NCBI GenBank assembly: GCA_949130485.1
Contig: OX422188.1
Span: 2,317,722 to 2,381,721, forward strand
Direction of reading: 5' to 3'
DNA from: Agelas oroides
Lineage: Eukaryota; Porifera; Demospongiae; Agelasida; Agelasidae
Length of the DNA: 64,000 nucleotides
Positions within the stretch are counted from its first letter, which is position 1; each line of letters starts with the position of its first letter. Below the pieces are notes generated by a model that was not told the DNA's origin, searched no databases, and saw nothing but the letters and a program-made list of their open reading frames with translations. Shown one piece after another: positions 23,901 through 34,197 of this stretch. The translations under genes were made by a program, and so were the position numbers.

Positions 23901-26900
23901 GCACAAATTAATACCACAATCGAGTCAATATTAATTACATTGTTTCATTTTTTCAAATTTTGTGGATGATTGAGTTGAATTTCAGTGGATTTTTAGCACA
24001 ATCAAGTCGATTCTGGAGGCGCAAACAACATGAATTGACAATTTTAGAACAAATGGCCTATCATAGGGAGCACCCTTTCTGATCATCGCTTAACTAGGGG
24101 GAAGGGCGGACCAATGTACAGACTCTCACTGCTGCCTCATCTTAGTGGGGTGTCTGAGAAGCTTGCTGTTCGGCGATATGTATTGGCGCCCGTGGTTCCT
24201 GTGCCGAAGAATCTTTTGCTGGACGTTCGAGTCTATTGTGTGTGAGATGCGGTCAACGGGCTTTAAATGGGCGGGGTACTTCTCTTAGTAACAATGGGCC
24301 TATCTAGTAATGCCATGCTTATGGTTGACTAAAGTTGATCATAATTCTAGTGTAGTAGAGTTAGCCTTGGTCCCAGGCCTCCCCCGTTTTGATCTTCCCT
24401 TTGCGTTCACAATAATACATGGGAGCGCCGGTCTTCTGCTCCCGTGTATTATTGTGAACGCAAATGGAAGGTAAAAACGGGGGAGGCCTGGGAATGAGGC
24501 TAAAGTAGAGTAGTATGCAGGCTAGGTATGGAAGCATGTGCAAACAGTAGATACCATGCAGGCTCCTCCCCAATGTAGCCTGGCTGATATGTACACTCTA
24601 TGCATGAAACACACACAATATATGTGGGTGGTTCAAGTAAAATTCAAACTTTATGTCACATGACTCAAGTTCTATTAAAATTGAGGTTTGCAGTAATGGA
24701 AAGACTTGCAGATTATTGAAGTTGCTTTTCTTCATCTACAAATGTGCAGGTATATTACTAGCTAGTATATATATTACCCAGTCGGTGTTAGCCACACCCA
24801 CCTTAATTGGCACGTGATTCTATGAATATCATTAATATTTGAATTTTACTTGAACCACTCACATATACTGTCAATTTCACTACCTTTGCATAAGCCAGCC
24901 TGCAAAGGGCTGTCTACAATCACTGGACTGGACTAGCGGATTTGACTAGTGGACTGACACTAAAATTCATTTTTATGCTCCCTGCTGAAGATTTGGTATG
25001 CAACAACATGTTGGCGCATATTAAGCCCAAGGAAATTAACAAAGAGATTGGTAGGGTAGATGAAGCTTGTAAGGAAAAAGAACAAGTACTATACCGGGTA
25101 CTTGCATTAATACCTATACACTTGCATGAGTGCAACAGTGCACAGTATGCTAATATGACAACTGAGCAGTTTACCAGAGAGCAAAACTCATTTGTTGTTG
25201 TAGGACCTTCAATGAAGTCAGGCTTTATACACTATAACATAATAAGGCAGGAGAAAGCCATCAGAGACCGACCCTTTACTGTTGCTGAGGTGTTATTTTT
25301 TTCAAGACAGTGCAGACAGATGTGGGGGTCCCCAACAACTCCACAGGCAAGTGAGCCCTGTTAGTAAGCATAAAAATGAGTTTTAATGTATGTCCATCAG
25401 TCCATTAGTTCAGTCCAGTCAGTCCATGCAGTGACTGTAGACGGCACCTGCAAACTTCAGAGCGCTGCAACCACAAACTTTTATAGCAACCCCCAAGCTA
25501 AATGCTGTACATACTAATGAGAACACTTAGAAGCCATTCGGAACTAGTATGCTTATTCAAGTAGCTATATAGGAGGCCTTAGAAAGGTGAGGTTGCAGCG
25601 CTACGCAGGTCTGAAGGTAAATTAACCACAGAGTAGTAATCCTGGTTTTGCGTGCAGACAAGTGCTGAGACTGCGGTTGGAAGTTTACCTTGGTAATTAT
25701 ACAAGCTGCAACCATAATTCTGCAGTATACATAGCAACCATTGGATATCTGTAGTCACCTTCTTGTACGAAGGCCGTAAAAAAAATCTTCCATTAGTTTG
25801 AAGCACAGGATGTAGTGACTCCTTCACAGACGAAATGTAAGATTCTTTGCTCCATTATATTGAACTAACAATAATTATACAATATCAACATAGTGAAGTT
25901 TGAGACTGTTCACTATTACATAGTTACTCTGTTTATCATGCATTTTGTCTCACGTTGAAGGTACTGGATTAAAAGTCATCCACGAAATGCATAATAACTT
26001 GACATGGAACTTTATAGTAGTCAATTCATCACAACATGTCATACACAGGAAATTTCCATTTGATAGTTTAACTCAGCTACAATCTTGGTCAGGCTCATTT
26101 CCAATTGCTGATGAAATTCATTGCTAACACTGACTACTGAACTACTCTGTGGATACATATGATTGTATACATGTTGCTAATGTGCCTATCAATGGTATGC
26201 CCCACCTGGCATACCTGGGGCAAATGTTGGAGAAAGGAGGGAGATTTGCCGTTAGAATCTTCCCTGACTCAGGGGAGTTAAGGACTGGGTCCACATGAAA
26301 ACAGCAAAAAGGATGCAGGATTTCAACTGCTATTGTAACTTAGATGTGAATCACAAACTCTTGCTTCTATTCATAATTAAAGTTGTTTACCTTTGTACAT
26401 TACACAACAAGATAATTATCCCCGCCCACTTCGTTGTTTACATGTTGTGGCGGCCAACGCCCACCTGGTTCAGCAATATAAACGCTTAAATGCGGAATTT
26501 TTCCCGCGGATGAATGCTGACCTTCTCATCGTCGTGGTAAGTTACTCGGTTGGTACTCTTAGTACACCAGTTGGCAAACGAGTTCGACTTGTGCAACGGT
26601 CGTAAAGCCCTAACTTCCTGTCAAAAACAGCTACATCCAGTCGCTATTAGCTACGATATCTCGGTGACGTTAGGTGGGTGACTCTTGCCAACTTGAATAC
26701 AAGTACAAGTCAACAGGGCAAGTATCTCACCTTTGACAAGACCTACATCCGACAGGTGGAAAAATTCCGCCTGGGCTTGCTTCCGGTTTTGTCTTCTCCC
26801 AGCCGGCCATTTCACCGCGAAGAGGCATAATTACATTCTTGTCACATGATTCGCGCGTGACTGAATGGGCAGTGGAGCCAAGGTATAAGAAGTGAGTTGG

Positions 26901-29362
26901 TACTTTGGCTTGCTGATGATGTAGCTAGCTTGGATGCACAACTAGCTAGTGAGATGAAAGCCAGACCCTTGTTTGCTGGCATGCATGACTGCTGATTGTG
27001 ATTTCGGATATAGGAAGGGTATAGACGTCTAGTAGTCGCGCATACTCCCGGCTAAGAGTCTCTGTAGCCTGACGGAGTCTAGTAGAAGTGAATTGCGCAT
27101 GCAAAGCAACTCATGAGCTGTATAGCTGTTAGATTTACTAGTGGGTGTCGGGGTTTTCAGCATCAACTTGGAGCCTTTGTGTAACAGATTGTGTAGTAGC
27201 TGGAGTTTGTTATTTATTATTTAGTGCATATATAAAATCACAGCCACAGCCAGTCAAGCTGTCATATGATGCCCTTGTTACTGTTTGGAATAGGTGTTGA
27301 AGTTGCATTCAGTCTCATTGGTGTTGAAAGAGCCCCAGAGTGATGCTGTAGAACTGAAACCCTGGATGACAATCTCTGACCTTTACTGTAGATTAACTGT
27401 CACGTTTATACATATTCAATCAATGATTAATCCTTTAACATCTTCATGACTTACTGTTATGCTGTTTGCCAGTTTGAATGCTTATACCATGGCTAATGGA
27501 GGCCCCTAAAAGAAGTTGCATTACTCTCTCGTGACTATCATAACATAACCACAACTGTGAATAATTACTTACAGCTGTGAATAATCTCATGACAGTTTTG
27601 ATAAGAGGTGTGCGTGGGCAAAAAAGTACCCAGTCCTTAACTGCCCTGAGGAGGGGTTGGTACTTAGTGGGGATTGTCCCAATCCACTCAAATTGCATAG
27701 TTAACCCTCGGCGCGCATGCACGAGGGTTACAGTAGTTGTCCTGTGTGTCTGTGTGCGTGTGTCCGTTTTCTCTATTCTGCCTTCTCGCGCTTTTAGGCG
27801 TTCAACGAGAGGTATCAGCGGCTACAGCGCGGAAAATGCAGTAAAATTAAAAAGCCGTTTTCTCTAAAACTGCTTGGTTCAAAAGTTAGAAGCGTTAACT
27901 TATAAACTTACAGCGACTAAGTCAGCCATTTTCTTCATGTGCAATGTTTCCGTATACCTCTCCGTAACGCGTACGTAGCGGTAATGTGAGATCACGTGAC
28001 TTGGAGCACGCGGTACAGTCGAACGTTTGTGATTGTCTTTCATGAGAGGTTCAGAAAGGTATGCCCACAGTGTAATACCGTAGTGCATGCAATGGAGTGC
28101 AATAGGTCTATGCGTCTGAGAAAGGTATGCACACAGTGTAATACCGTAGTGCATGCAATGGAGTGCAATAGGTCTATGCGTCTGAGAAAGGTATGCACAC
28201 AGTGTAATACCGTAGTGCACGTGAAGAGATCAGTTTGTGACTGTGGCCATGCCTTCGCATCAAAGAAAGGAAAGCACAGTGTACTGGTGTTGGGGAGCCT
28301 GAGAACGCAATGAAACATAGAAAAGCCTTACTGTCTGAGGAAGGGCTTATTAGTGGGGAAAGAGAGAGACAAAGTCCGCAAAACGAGTAAGAGAGCTTCT
28401 GAAACACGTGAGCAGACTTTGCACAGGTAAGAACAGAACCAAACACATCTGGCAAGCATGACAGCTTCTATTGTTCACGAGACAGTGATCGATTCTAGTC
28501 AACACACAAGTACAATCATGCGCCAAGGGTTTGGCACTTCAGTGCCTTTCATTATATGTTCTTTTTCGTTGTGTTTAGTGTCTTTGGAAAATTCTTTGTG
28601 TGAATTTCACAGATACCCATATCTCCCTGTCACACACTGTGCACAACAGGGAGATATAGGGTATTTGTAAGGGATATGTAGGGGGATGGTATGCAAGATT
28701 GTGTCCCAGGTATGGGGGCTTATACTCACCCAGGTTGAGAGTAGTATTATGGCCTCCATCAGCTCATCTGTTGATGGTGTACATGAAAAACCTTCGAGAC
28801 TGATGTTGAAAATGAGAAGAAATCTCTGGTATGTGGGAGCATCCACAAATCTAGAATAGATTATAGAGGTAGATACTGGATCAAATGCAAGCAACTGCCC
28901 TACGTCAACCATGTTCATTGCAGGTGAGCTGCTCCAGCGATAGTTCCAGCAGTGTGTCTCAGTTAAGGTAGAATTGACATCAATACCATGGCATGCAGGT
29001 GGAGGCATCGTTTTATTATATCTTGCACAAACCCTGATTAGCACAAAATCGTCTTTTTCAGTTTCCAAAACGTGCGGAACTAGTCCTGGAAAGAAAGCTT
29101 GTCTCATTAGGAAGAGAGTTTCATTGTCATTGGTCACAATATTCTCCAGCTCCTTGTAGATGGGGTATATCTTTGTGTTCACTGGGCAGCCATAGATTCC
29201 AAACTTGTAATACAGCTCACACGACTGTGATTGTGAACCCAGACTTGGGTCAATGAAAGCTGCTACTACAAATACAAACGTAAACCGGTACACAGCACTG
29301 CAACTGCCAGATCCTTTCATTTTTGACAACATTCCTAGTCGAAACTGCTCAGCTGTGGGCAC
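20992..29362 (-). CDS. Signal peptide + ectodomain + seven-helix membrane protein, two exons
   Basis: Exon 1 (29362-28730, 211 codons) starts with a signal-type hydrophobic stretch (YRFTFVFVVAAFIDPSLGS) and encodes a cysteine-containing ectodomain with N-glycosylation sites (NDNET, RYNKT, DVNST). It ends in frame at TGG before GTGAGTAT. Exon 2 (22080-20992, 362 codons plus stop) follows a pyrimidine-rich acceptor ending ATGCAG. Both junctions are phase 0, giving a 573-residue protein. Exon 2 has about seven hydrophobic helices, starting LLFLIIFVLLNALILITIA and ending LLPPIVLSVITWMLK, then an acidic tail (SEPLLENAGNEEGGEHH). I recognise no family: no DRY or NPxxY motifs of class A receptors. 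A receptor or transporter role is possible. Joining the two exons is inference from phase, orientation and the absence of another partner; further exons in the 6.6-kb intron are not excluded. Confidence 0.65.
22200..22907. mobile_element. Inverted-repeat element, CTGGAAAACCC termini
   Basis: The left end CTGGAAAACCCAAAACGTTC is followed by AGAACGGAACCA. The inverted right end reads CTGGAAAACCCAGAACGCTC followed by GGAATGGAACCA. About 0.7 kb lies between, with no clear ORF. A further single end (GGAAAACCCAGAACACTGG) is at 23129. It lies in the large intron of the seven-helix gene. Confidence 0.65.
23535..23870. mobile_element. Foldback element with about 100-bp arms
   Basis: The left arm (with CCCACTGGGCATGCACAGCA) and the right arm (with TGCTGTGCATGCCTAGTGGG) are imperfect inverted repeats spanning roughly 23535-23640 and 23735-23870. 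The AAGTTGATT / AATCAACTC outer portions also pair. No ORF was seen. Confidence 0.6.
24362..24502. mobile_element. 141-bp palindromic MITE, TAGCCTTGGTCCCAGGC arms
   Basis: Nested inverted repeats pair the outer arms (TAGCC..CCCAGGCCTCCCCCG with its complement) and the inner TGCGTTCACAATAATACA with its complement, so the single strand could fold into one long hairpin. The flanks TAGTAGAGT and AAGTAGAGT match at eight of nine bases, consistent with a 9-bp target duplication. It has the same termini as 7499, 38840 and 42889. Confidence 0.75.
24912..25442 (+). mobile_element. Inverted-repeat transposon with an unknown 140-aa ORF
   Basis: The ends GTCTACAATCACTGGACTGG and, inverted, GTCTACAGTCACTGCATGGA are followed by paired CATTTTTATGC blocks, giving imperfect inverted termini of about 75 bp. 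The interior is almost filled by one frame (24942-25364), which reads MLAHIKPKEINKEIG, then LYRVLALIPIHLHECNSAQ and HYNIIRQEKAIRDRPFTVAE, ending FFSRQCRQMWG. The composition is protein-like (charged, helical) and unlike a chance ORF. It has no known transposase triad that I can see. It could be a fragment of a larger element's gene or a captured host exon. Confidence 0.5.
26268..27650. mobile_element. Inverted-repeat element, TTAAGGACTGGGT termini (copy B)
   Basis: The left end CTCAGGGGAGTTAAGGACTG and the inverted right end CTCAGGGCAGTTAAGGACTG match at 18 of 20 bases. The interior of about 1.4 kb has no intact ORF. It belongs to the same family as 10423-11040, which is shorter. Confidence 0.65.
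27690..27728. repeat. Short palindrome AACCCTCG..CGAGGGTT
   Basis: TTAACCCTCG and CGAGGGTTAC flank GCGCGCATGCA, forming a GC-rich hairpin. It may be the terminus of a repeat running to the right. Confidence 0.4.
28040..28480 (+). pseudogene. Broken zinc-ribbon / RASET-repeat gene fragment
   Basis: The plus strand reads a zinc-ribbon-like block, KVCPQCNTVVH ... VCDCGHAFASKK, in which the front part has been tandemly multiplied (see 28053-28220). After a stop near 28313 the sequence continues in a shifted frame with a charged repeat, KRASETREQTLHR, a TAA where Gln would be expected, then EQNQTHLASM. RASETxEQTLHR repeats preceded by CxxC ribbons are, from memory, a recurrent family in sponge and cnidarian predicted proteins, perhaps carried by mobile elements. 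The fragment has at least one frameshift and one stop, so it is not functional. It lies antisense inside the large intron of the seven-helix gene. Confidence 0.5.
28053..28220 (+). repeat. 66-bp in-frame tandem repeat (22 residues), 2.5 copies
   Basis: The unit AGAAAGGTATGC..GCGTCT recurs at 28053, 28119 and 28185. Its length of 66 is a multiple of three, so the 22-residue unit (RKVC..C..VVH..C) stays in frame and adds CxxC copies. Copies are nearly identical, which implies recent expansion. Confidence 0.85.
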
Positions 29363-29458
29363 GCTTTAGATTGAAAGTCGTCTCGTTCCCACGCAGACTC
29401 TCGGTACGGTACGCGAACTTCTACATCTCTGCATGAAGTTCATGGTATAGAATAATTG

Positions 29459-29500
29459 TCGAGTTCGAGTTCGAGTTCGAGTTCGAGTTCGAGTTCGAGA
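29459..29500. repeat. Hexanucleotide repeat (TTCGAG)n, about 7 copies
   Basis: A pure hexamer array just upstream of the seven-helix gene's first exon. The same hexamer appears in inverse orientation at 33329-33424. Confidence 0.9.
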
Positions 29501-29634
29501 TGGCAATCACTTCGTACATGCGCTATAGCTACGTGCGCCTGCGTTGCACCAGTAAGGCGTGAGTTAGGTTTTTTGTAAGCCCAAGGAGAGAGGAGCGGAC
29601 CATGGTACCGATGTCTATGCTAGGGAACAAGCCA

Positions 29635-29687
29635 TAGTCTCGCAAGCCACACCCTTCGCAGTGAGGGTGTGGCAGGCTTGTAAGACT
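29635..29687. repeat. Hairpin: AGTCTCGCAAGCCACACCCT arms
   Basis: The left arm AGTCTCGCAAGCCACACCC (29636-29654) pairs with GGGTGTGGCAGGCTTGTAAG and ACT (29665-29687), with one mismatch and small bulges. The TAGTCTCGC start matches the 9-bp-duplication element at 33449, so it may be a short relative. The flanks show no clear duplication. Confidence 0.55.
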
Positions 29688-30929
29688 GGGTAAGTGGTGT
29701 CTGAGCTGGTGAGAAGATAGCTACACAACCTAAGGGCAGAATCTCAGTGAGGCTTACCTGCTGGAATCGAAGATGGCTTACCAATAGGCTTCCCTATTTG
29801 GTGGCTTTAATGGAGAGAGGCATTTTGTGCTCATTGAAAAATTGGTGCTTGCCTTCATGAACTTGACAAGCTGGTAGTGGGGAGAGTGAGGCAGTTGGAA
29901 AGGCAGACAGTGTACTGAGGAGAGCAGAAGGTCCTGGGGGTGTGGTATTTGTGGCACAAGAGTATCAGGCTACAGTGGTTAGCTTCACAAAGCCAGTCTA
30001 TTGCTTTTGCGAGGGAATCTACCAGTCAGTGGGATTGTCTTCTGTGGATTGACAGGTCAGTGAGTGTCACCATTTGGTTGCATCTGTCTTGTATTGATCA
30101 GGGGATAGGCTTCTACAAGGAACACTTGGCACAGAATTTTGCTCCAAAACTACTATAATAATGTCACTGTGACGTCAAAGAGGAGGTTGTAAACACTCTG
30201 ACTGTATGAGTGCAAATGCTACTAAAGCAATTGAAAATGACGGTTATGTATGACCTTATTGGAGCTAGGGGGGAGGGGGGTCACAACTTAGGTCACAACA
30301 ATGTTATTTTGGGAAAATAGTTTGTAGGTGTTCCCAATTCAGTGCACATCTTGGAAGCAGTGCCTTTGGATTAGTCACACAAAGGAGACCCAAAAACCCC
30401 ATGCACTTTCAGTATCATACACCCAACCAAACCCAGGATAGATTGCTTTCAGTGGATCATGCATGTGGTACTGAAAACAATATGTGCGTGGGTTGGTTAA
30501 ATTGCATGGTGTGGCTTGTGGGACTATAATGTAGGAACTGGTAGGTTACTATAGGGTCTTGTAATGTCAACAGGTGACTTGGGGTAGATTTGGCTCATAC
30601 AGGCATGAAGTAGGTTGTTAGATGCTTACATGGTTGTAGTAAAGGCAGGGTTGGCTCCACTGTTGAATATAGTGTGTAGAATGAGGATACAAAGCATGCA
30701 GTTGGATTGTAGGAGATTGAGTTTATTTGTCAAGAGAAATTAGGTTCATACTGCAGAATTCTAAAAGCCGAGAAATTAAGGTGATGATACACCTAGGTGC
30801 TTGTGTGCTTATGGAGAACAGAGCTATCTTTTCAGCTTGGAAAAATTGTTTCATGCAGTGTCCACTTTATGAGAAGGTAGTCTAGCATGCTGCCAAGCCT
30901 AATAGCCATGCATTTGTATACTTAGGCAT

Positions 30930-33075
30930 TTTTCTACTACCCCTCATCATTCTCTATTACCCCTCAGTATTTGCTCCAGCCAAGCACAATAGCAACCCTA
31001 GCTATACAGCAACAATGGCAACATGTAGTATAACATACCTATAGATCTCAGCAATTTCTGCTACCCCTCAGCAGGGACAGTAGAAAATGCTGAAGGGAGT
31101 AGCCTGGCGGGGAATGCTGAAAGGTCATAGAGATCACTACGTGCATACTTGCCATTGTAACTGTAGTAGGATGCTGAGATATTTCTTAGTAGGATGGGAC
31201 AACTGTGCTTGGTCCATGGCACCAAATGCTTAGGTGTGACAGGAAAAGCTCAGCAGTATTAGAAACTGATGAGAGGTGTGGCTAGCTATTGTGCCTGTCC
31301 GCTGAAATTGCTGTGTCAAGCAGTAGAAAACGCTGAGGGATAGTAAGGTATGCAGAATTGCTGTTGAGATTATGGCTGCCATTGTTCCTATAGTTTTAGA
31401 AACTGCTGAAGGGCAGTACAGTGTGTTGATAAATGCTAAGTGAATGTAGAAATTGCTGAGCTATCCTTGCATTTAGCTATATAGTAAGCTGAAGGAAATT
31501 AGAGAATGTTAAGGGCCAGTAGAGATTGCTGAAAGATCGACTACCATTGTGCTTGAATGGAGAGAATGCCAAGGTGGGAAAGGTACAAGGGAGGCAGTAT
31601 GTACAGACTGTTGAGAGATAATGTATACTTGGCTAAAGAATACACCCTAAAGAATATTTTCTTTAGCCATGCAAGGGTCAAGGATGTGTGTGTATAGAGA
31701 GGATCACTGCATGAGGCATAACAAAAATTTCTGAGGGCATTGCTATCATGTACTTCACTGAAATAAAAGCCAATGAGCAGTAGAAAGTGCAGAGAAATGA
31801 GTGGCAGTAGAGATTGTAGCCTTGTTCTCAGGCTCTCGTGTGTGGAGATTGCTGACAGGTTTAACTGCAATTGCGCTTGACTTTAGAAGTAGCTATATAG
31901 CTACCAGGAATTGTTGAGTCACATGCAATAGAGACGGCTGAAAGATAATTATGACTGCATGAGGGCAGAAGTGAAATGTCCTCTGTCACCTCCAGCCAAT
32001 ATAACCTTTTAGTTAGCTACTCCCCACCGTTCACTTCTGCCATATAATTATTTCTCAGCAGTCTCTACTGCCCCTTGGGCAGTTCCTGCTACTCCAGAGA
32101 AATGCTGAGAGTAGCAAGGACAGAGGCGGAGACAGCTACCAAGAAGTGGGGGGCTCATGTTCTAAATGTTAAGCTGTGGGGGGTGTGGAAACGAGATGAT
32201 ATTGTATTTCTCTGTACAACTAGTAGAAAAATTGGGGGGGCTGAGCCCCCCCAATCTGAAAAGTGGGAGGGCCTAAGCCCCCTCTGCCCCCCCTATATCT
32301 CCGCCCCTGAAGGAATACTATAAGTGGAAAGAGCTGAAGGCAACTAATGAATTAATGATGTGCCATTGGGTCAAAGAATGCTGAGGGGATAGTAGAAAAT
32401 GGTAAATCGGAATAGAGGATTTATGACTGCTGTTGTGCTTTATTTAATGCTCAGGTATAATTCTAAGTAGTAGAGCTGCTTAGAGTAATGGTTGCCATTG
32501 TCCTTGACTGTAGAAATTTGTTTGAAATACTGAGGTCCATAGATATTGTTGAGAGCTATGTATATGGTTGGCCTTCTGCTTGGGTCTGAGAATGCATGAG
32601 GGGCAGAACAGAGTACCAGGGAGTATACATAAGAGCACTAAACTGGGGTATATGACTGCCATTTGTGCCTGGTTGACAATGCACCTGGCTACTATTGCAT
32701 GCAGAGAATGCTATGGGGTTACAGAATTTACTGAGTTCAGTCTGAGGAGTGGACGTGACTGGAGTAATGGCTAGTCTCACAGGCAGGACTCTCACTGGAG
32801 AGTCTGACCTGTGAAATTAAGTAGCACTATACTCTTGAGCTTGGCTGCAAAAAATCTGTGAGAGTTAGATACGTCATCTTGCTTGGCTTCACAGAATGCA
32901 GAGGTGTACGCCTACTAGCTATATAGGCTTATAAATTATTATGAGCACTACACTGCTTCCAGTAATGGCTGATGTTGTGCTGGGGCTACAGAAACCTTTG
33001 GGGTGGCAGGTACTACATAGGGGCTGTAAAGATTGCTGAAAGAATGGTTGTCATTGCAGTAAATGCTGAGGTGTT
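30930..33075. repeat. Decayed tandem array, AGTAGAAA(T/A)TGCTGA motif
   Basis: Over about 2.1 kb the motif AGTAGA(A/G)A(T/A)TGCTGA and the companion GACTGCCATTGTGCTTGA recur every roughly 60-100 bp with heavy divergence (for example 31090, 31321, 31398, 31447, 31522, 31805, 31930, 32389 and 33027). No coding frame is shared. It reads as an old minisatellite or satellite that has lost its regular period. Confidence 0.55.
32121..32309. mobile_element. MITE, CAGAGGCGGAGA termini, 5-bp target duplication AAGGA
   Basis: CAGAGGCGGAGA on the left and TCTCCGCCCCTG on the right are inverted repeats (11 of 12). AAGGA flanks both sides. The interior holds a G/C-rich palindrome (GGGGGGGCTGAGCCCCCCC). 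It has inserted into the decayed array at 30930-33075. Confidence 0.75.
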
Positions 33076-33328
33076 GTAGTAACAAACTGTACTCGGTAAT
33101 TTTCGTACGAGCCAACCTCTACGCAATGAATGTACATGTATACTGCATCGAGCCACACCCTTTAGCACTAGTCCTCGCCGGATCTCAGTCAGAATCGGGC
33201 TCTGCAAACACCTGCAACCCTTCGCTGTCGCTGTCTAGCCTCGAAAGTCAAACCCGACCAAACATAAAACTATCCGGACCTGGCTAGTAAGATTATTCTT
33301 TACAGTGCGCACCGGAAACCGTGGAGGC

Positions 33329-33424
33329 AACTCGAACTCGAACTCGAACTCGAGTCAACTCGAACTCGAACTCGAACTCGAACTCGAACTCGAACTCGAA
33401 CTCGAACTCGAACTCGAACTCGAA
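33329..33424. repeat. Hexanucleotide repeat (AACTCG)n, about 15 copies
   Basis: A hexamer array with one interruption (CGAGTC at 33351). It translates as alternating Asn-Ser or Glu-Phe in long open frames, which are repeat artefacts and not genes. Confidence 0.9.
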
Positions 33425-33448
33425 GTTTATCCATCCCCGAAGTTCATG

Positions 33449-33740
33449 TAGTCTCGCGCGTAGCCAGACTCTCGACTTGTTCCAACACCCACCCCAACTG
33501 GGGTGGGCGATAAGTAGCTGCGCACCACAGAGTTTACATTGCTTCGCGATAATTGCAGCTTTTCTAGTGTGAGTGAGGCTTCGTTTACTTGACACGTCGC
33601 TATTATAGCTGCACAATATAAACGCTGTGGCCGCGAAGGCACTTATCGCCTACCCCAGCTGGGGTGGGTGTTGGAACAAGTCTTATATGGGCAGTTGACC
33701 AGACTCTCCCTCCCTGCGAGTGTCTGGCTACGCGAGACTA
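33449..33740. mobile_element. MITE, TAGTCTCGCG termini, perfect 9-bp target duplication
   Basis: The left arm starts TAGTCTCGCGCGTAGCCAGA and the right arm ends TCTGGCTACGCGAGACTA. Further inside, ACTTGTTCCAACACCCACCC pairs with GGGTGGGTGTTGGAACAAGT. AAGTTCATG is repeated exactly on both sides (33440-33448 and 33741-33749). The 9-bp duplication and long inverted termini point to a Mutator-like non-autonomous element. Confidence 0.8.
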
Positions 33741-33918
33741 AAGTTCATGCTAACAAACGGCGCATGCGTGGGTGGGTGGAATAAGAACAGCGCAGATTTT
33801 CTGCTACCGGCTAAGACTGCCCAGTGGAGTAGGAACCAATTTTGGATTGGGGGGGGCCCAAGGTGTATTGGGAGGGGTGGGGTTAGGGTTATATAATAAT
33901 CAGCATGATATAGTATAT

Positions 33919-34091
33919 TGTAGCAGCTTGACTTTCAGACTGGACTTTGAACCATTATTAATCATACGCATGATTGACCTTTAGACTGGCATGTATGTGA
34001 TGTTGATTGAATTGCTGTAAAGACTTGTGCACTTTGGTTGCAAGCTGTTGTTGAATAGGAGAACTGTGAACGATCATCTTAGTCTCCTATA
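33919..34091 (+). repeat. 5' LTR, 173 bp
   Basis: Begins TGTAGCAGCTTGACTTTCAG and ends AGTCTCCTATA. It is identical to the 3' LTR. It ends in TA and not the usual CA. The 173 bp is short for this class. Confidence 0.95.
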
Positions 34092-34110
34092 GTGGTGACC
34101 CCGACAAGCG
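34092..34110 (+). promoter_or_regulatory. Candidate primer-binding site
   Basis: GTGGTGACCCCGACAAGCG follows the 5' LTR immediately, where minus-strand priming occurs. The complementary tRNA 3' end was not identified. Confidence 0.5.
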
Positions 34111-34197
34111 AACAGATAACAGGCAATCGCCCTACTCGGGAGACACGCGCGCCCATACTTCTAATTAACGCCATCCCCCAGTGCTAGCGAGAATATC

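Noticed and set aside
27900..28318. Minus-strand ORFs over the 66-bp repeat
   Set aside because: They are shadows; the plus strand carries the recognisable zinc-ribbon and RASET text.
29459..29500. Telomere-like repeat
   Set aside because: The unit is TTCGAG, not TTAGGG, and is only about 40 bp inside a gene-containing region.
33293..33616. Open frames with (Asn-Ser)n or (Glu-Phe)n runs
   Set aside because: They come entirely from the hexanucleotide repeat and have no coding support outside it.
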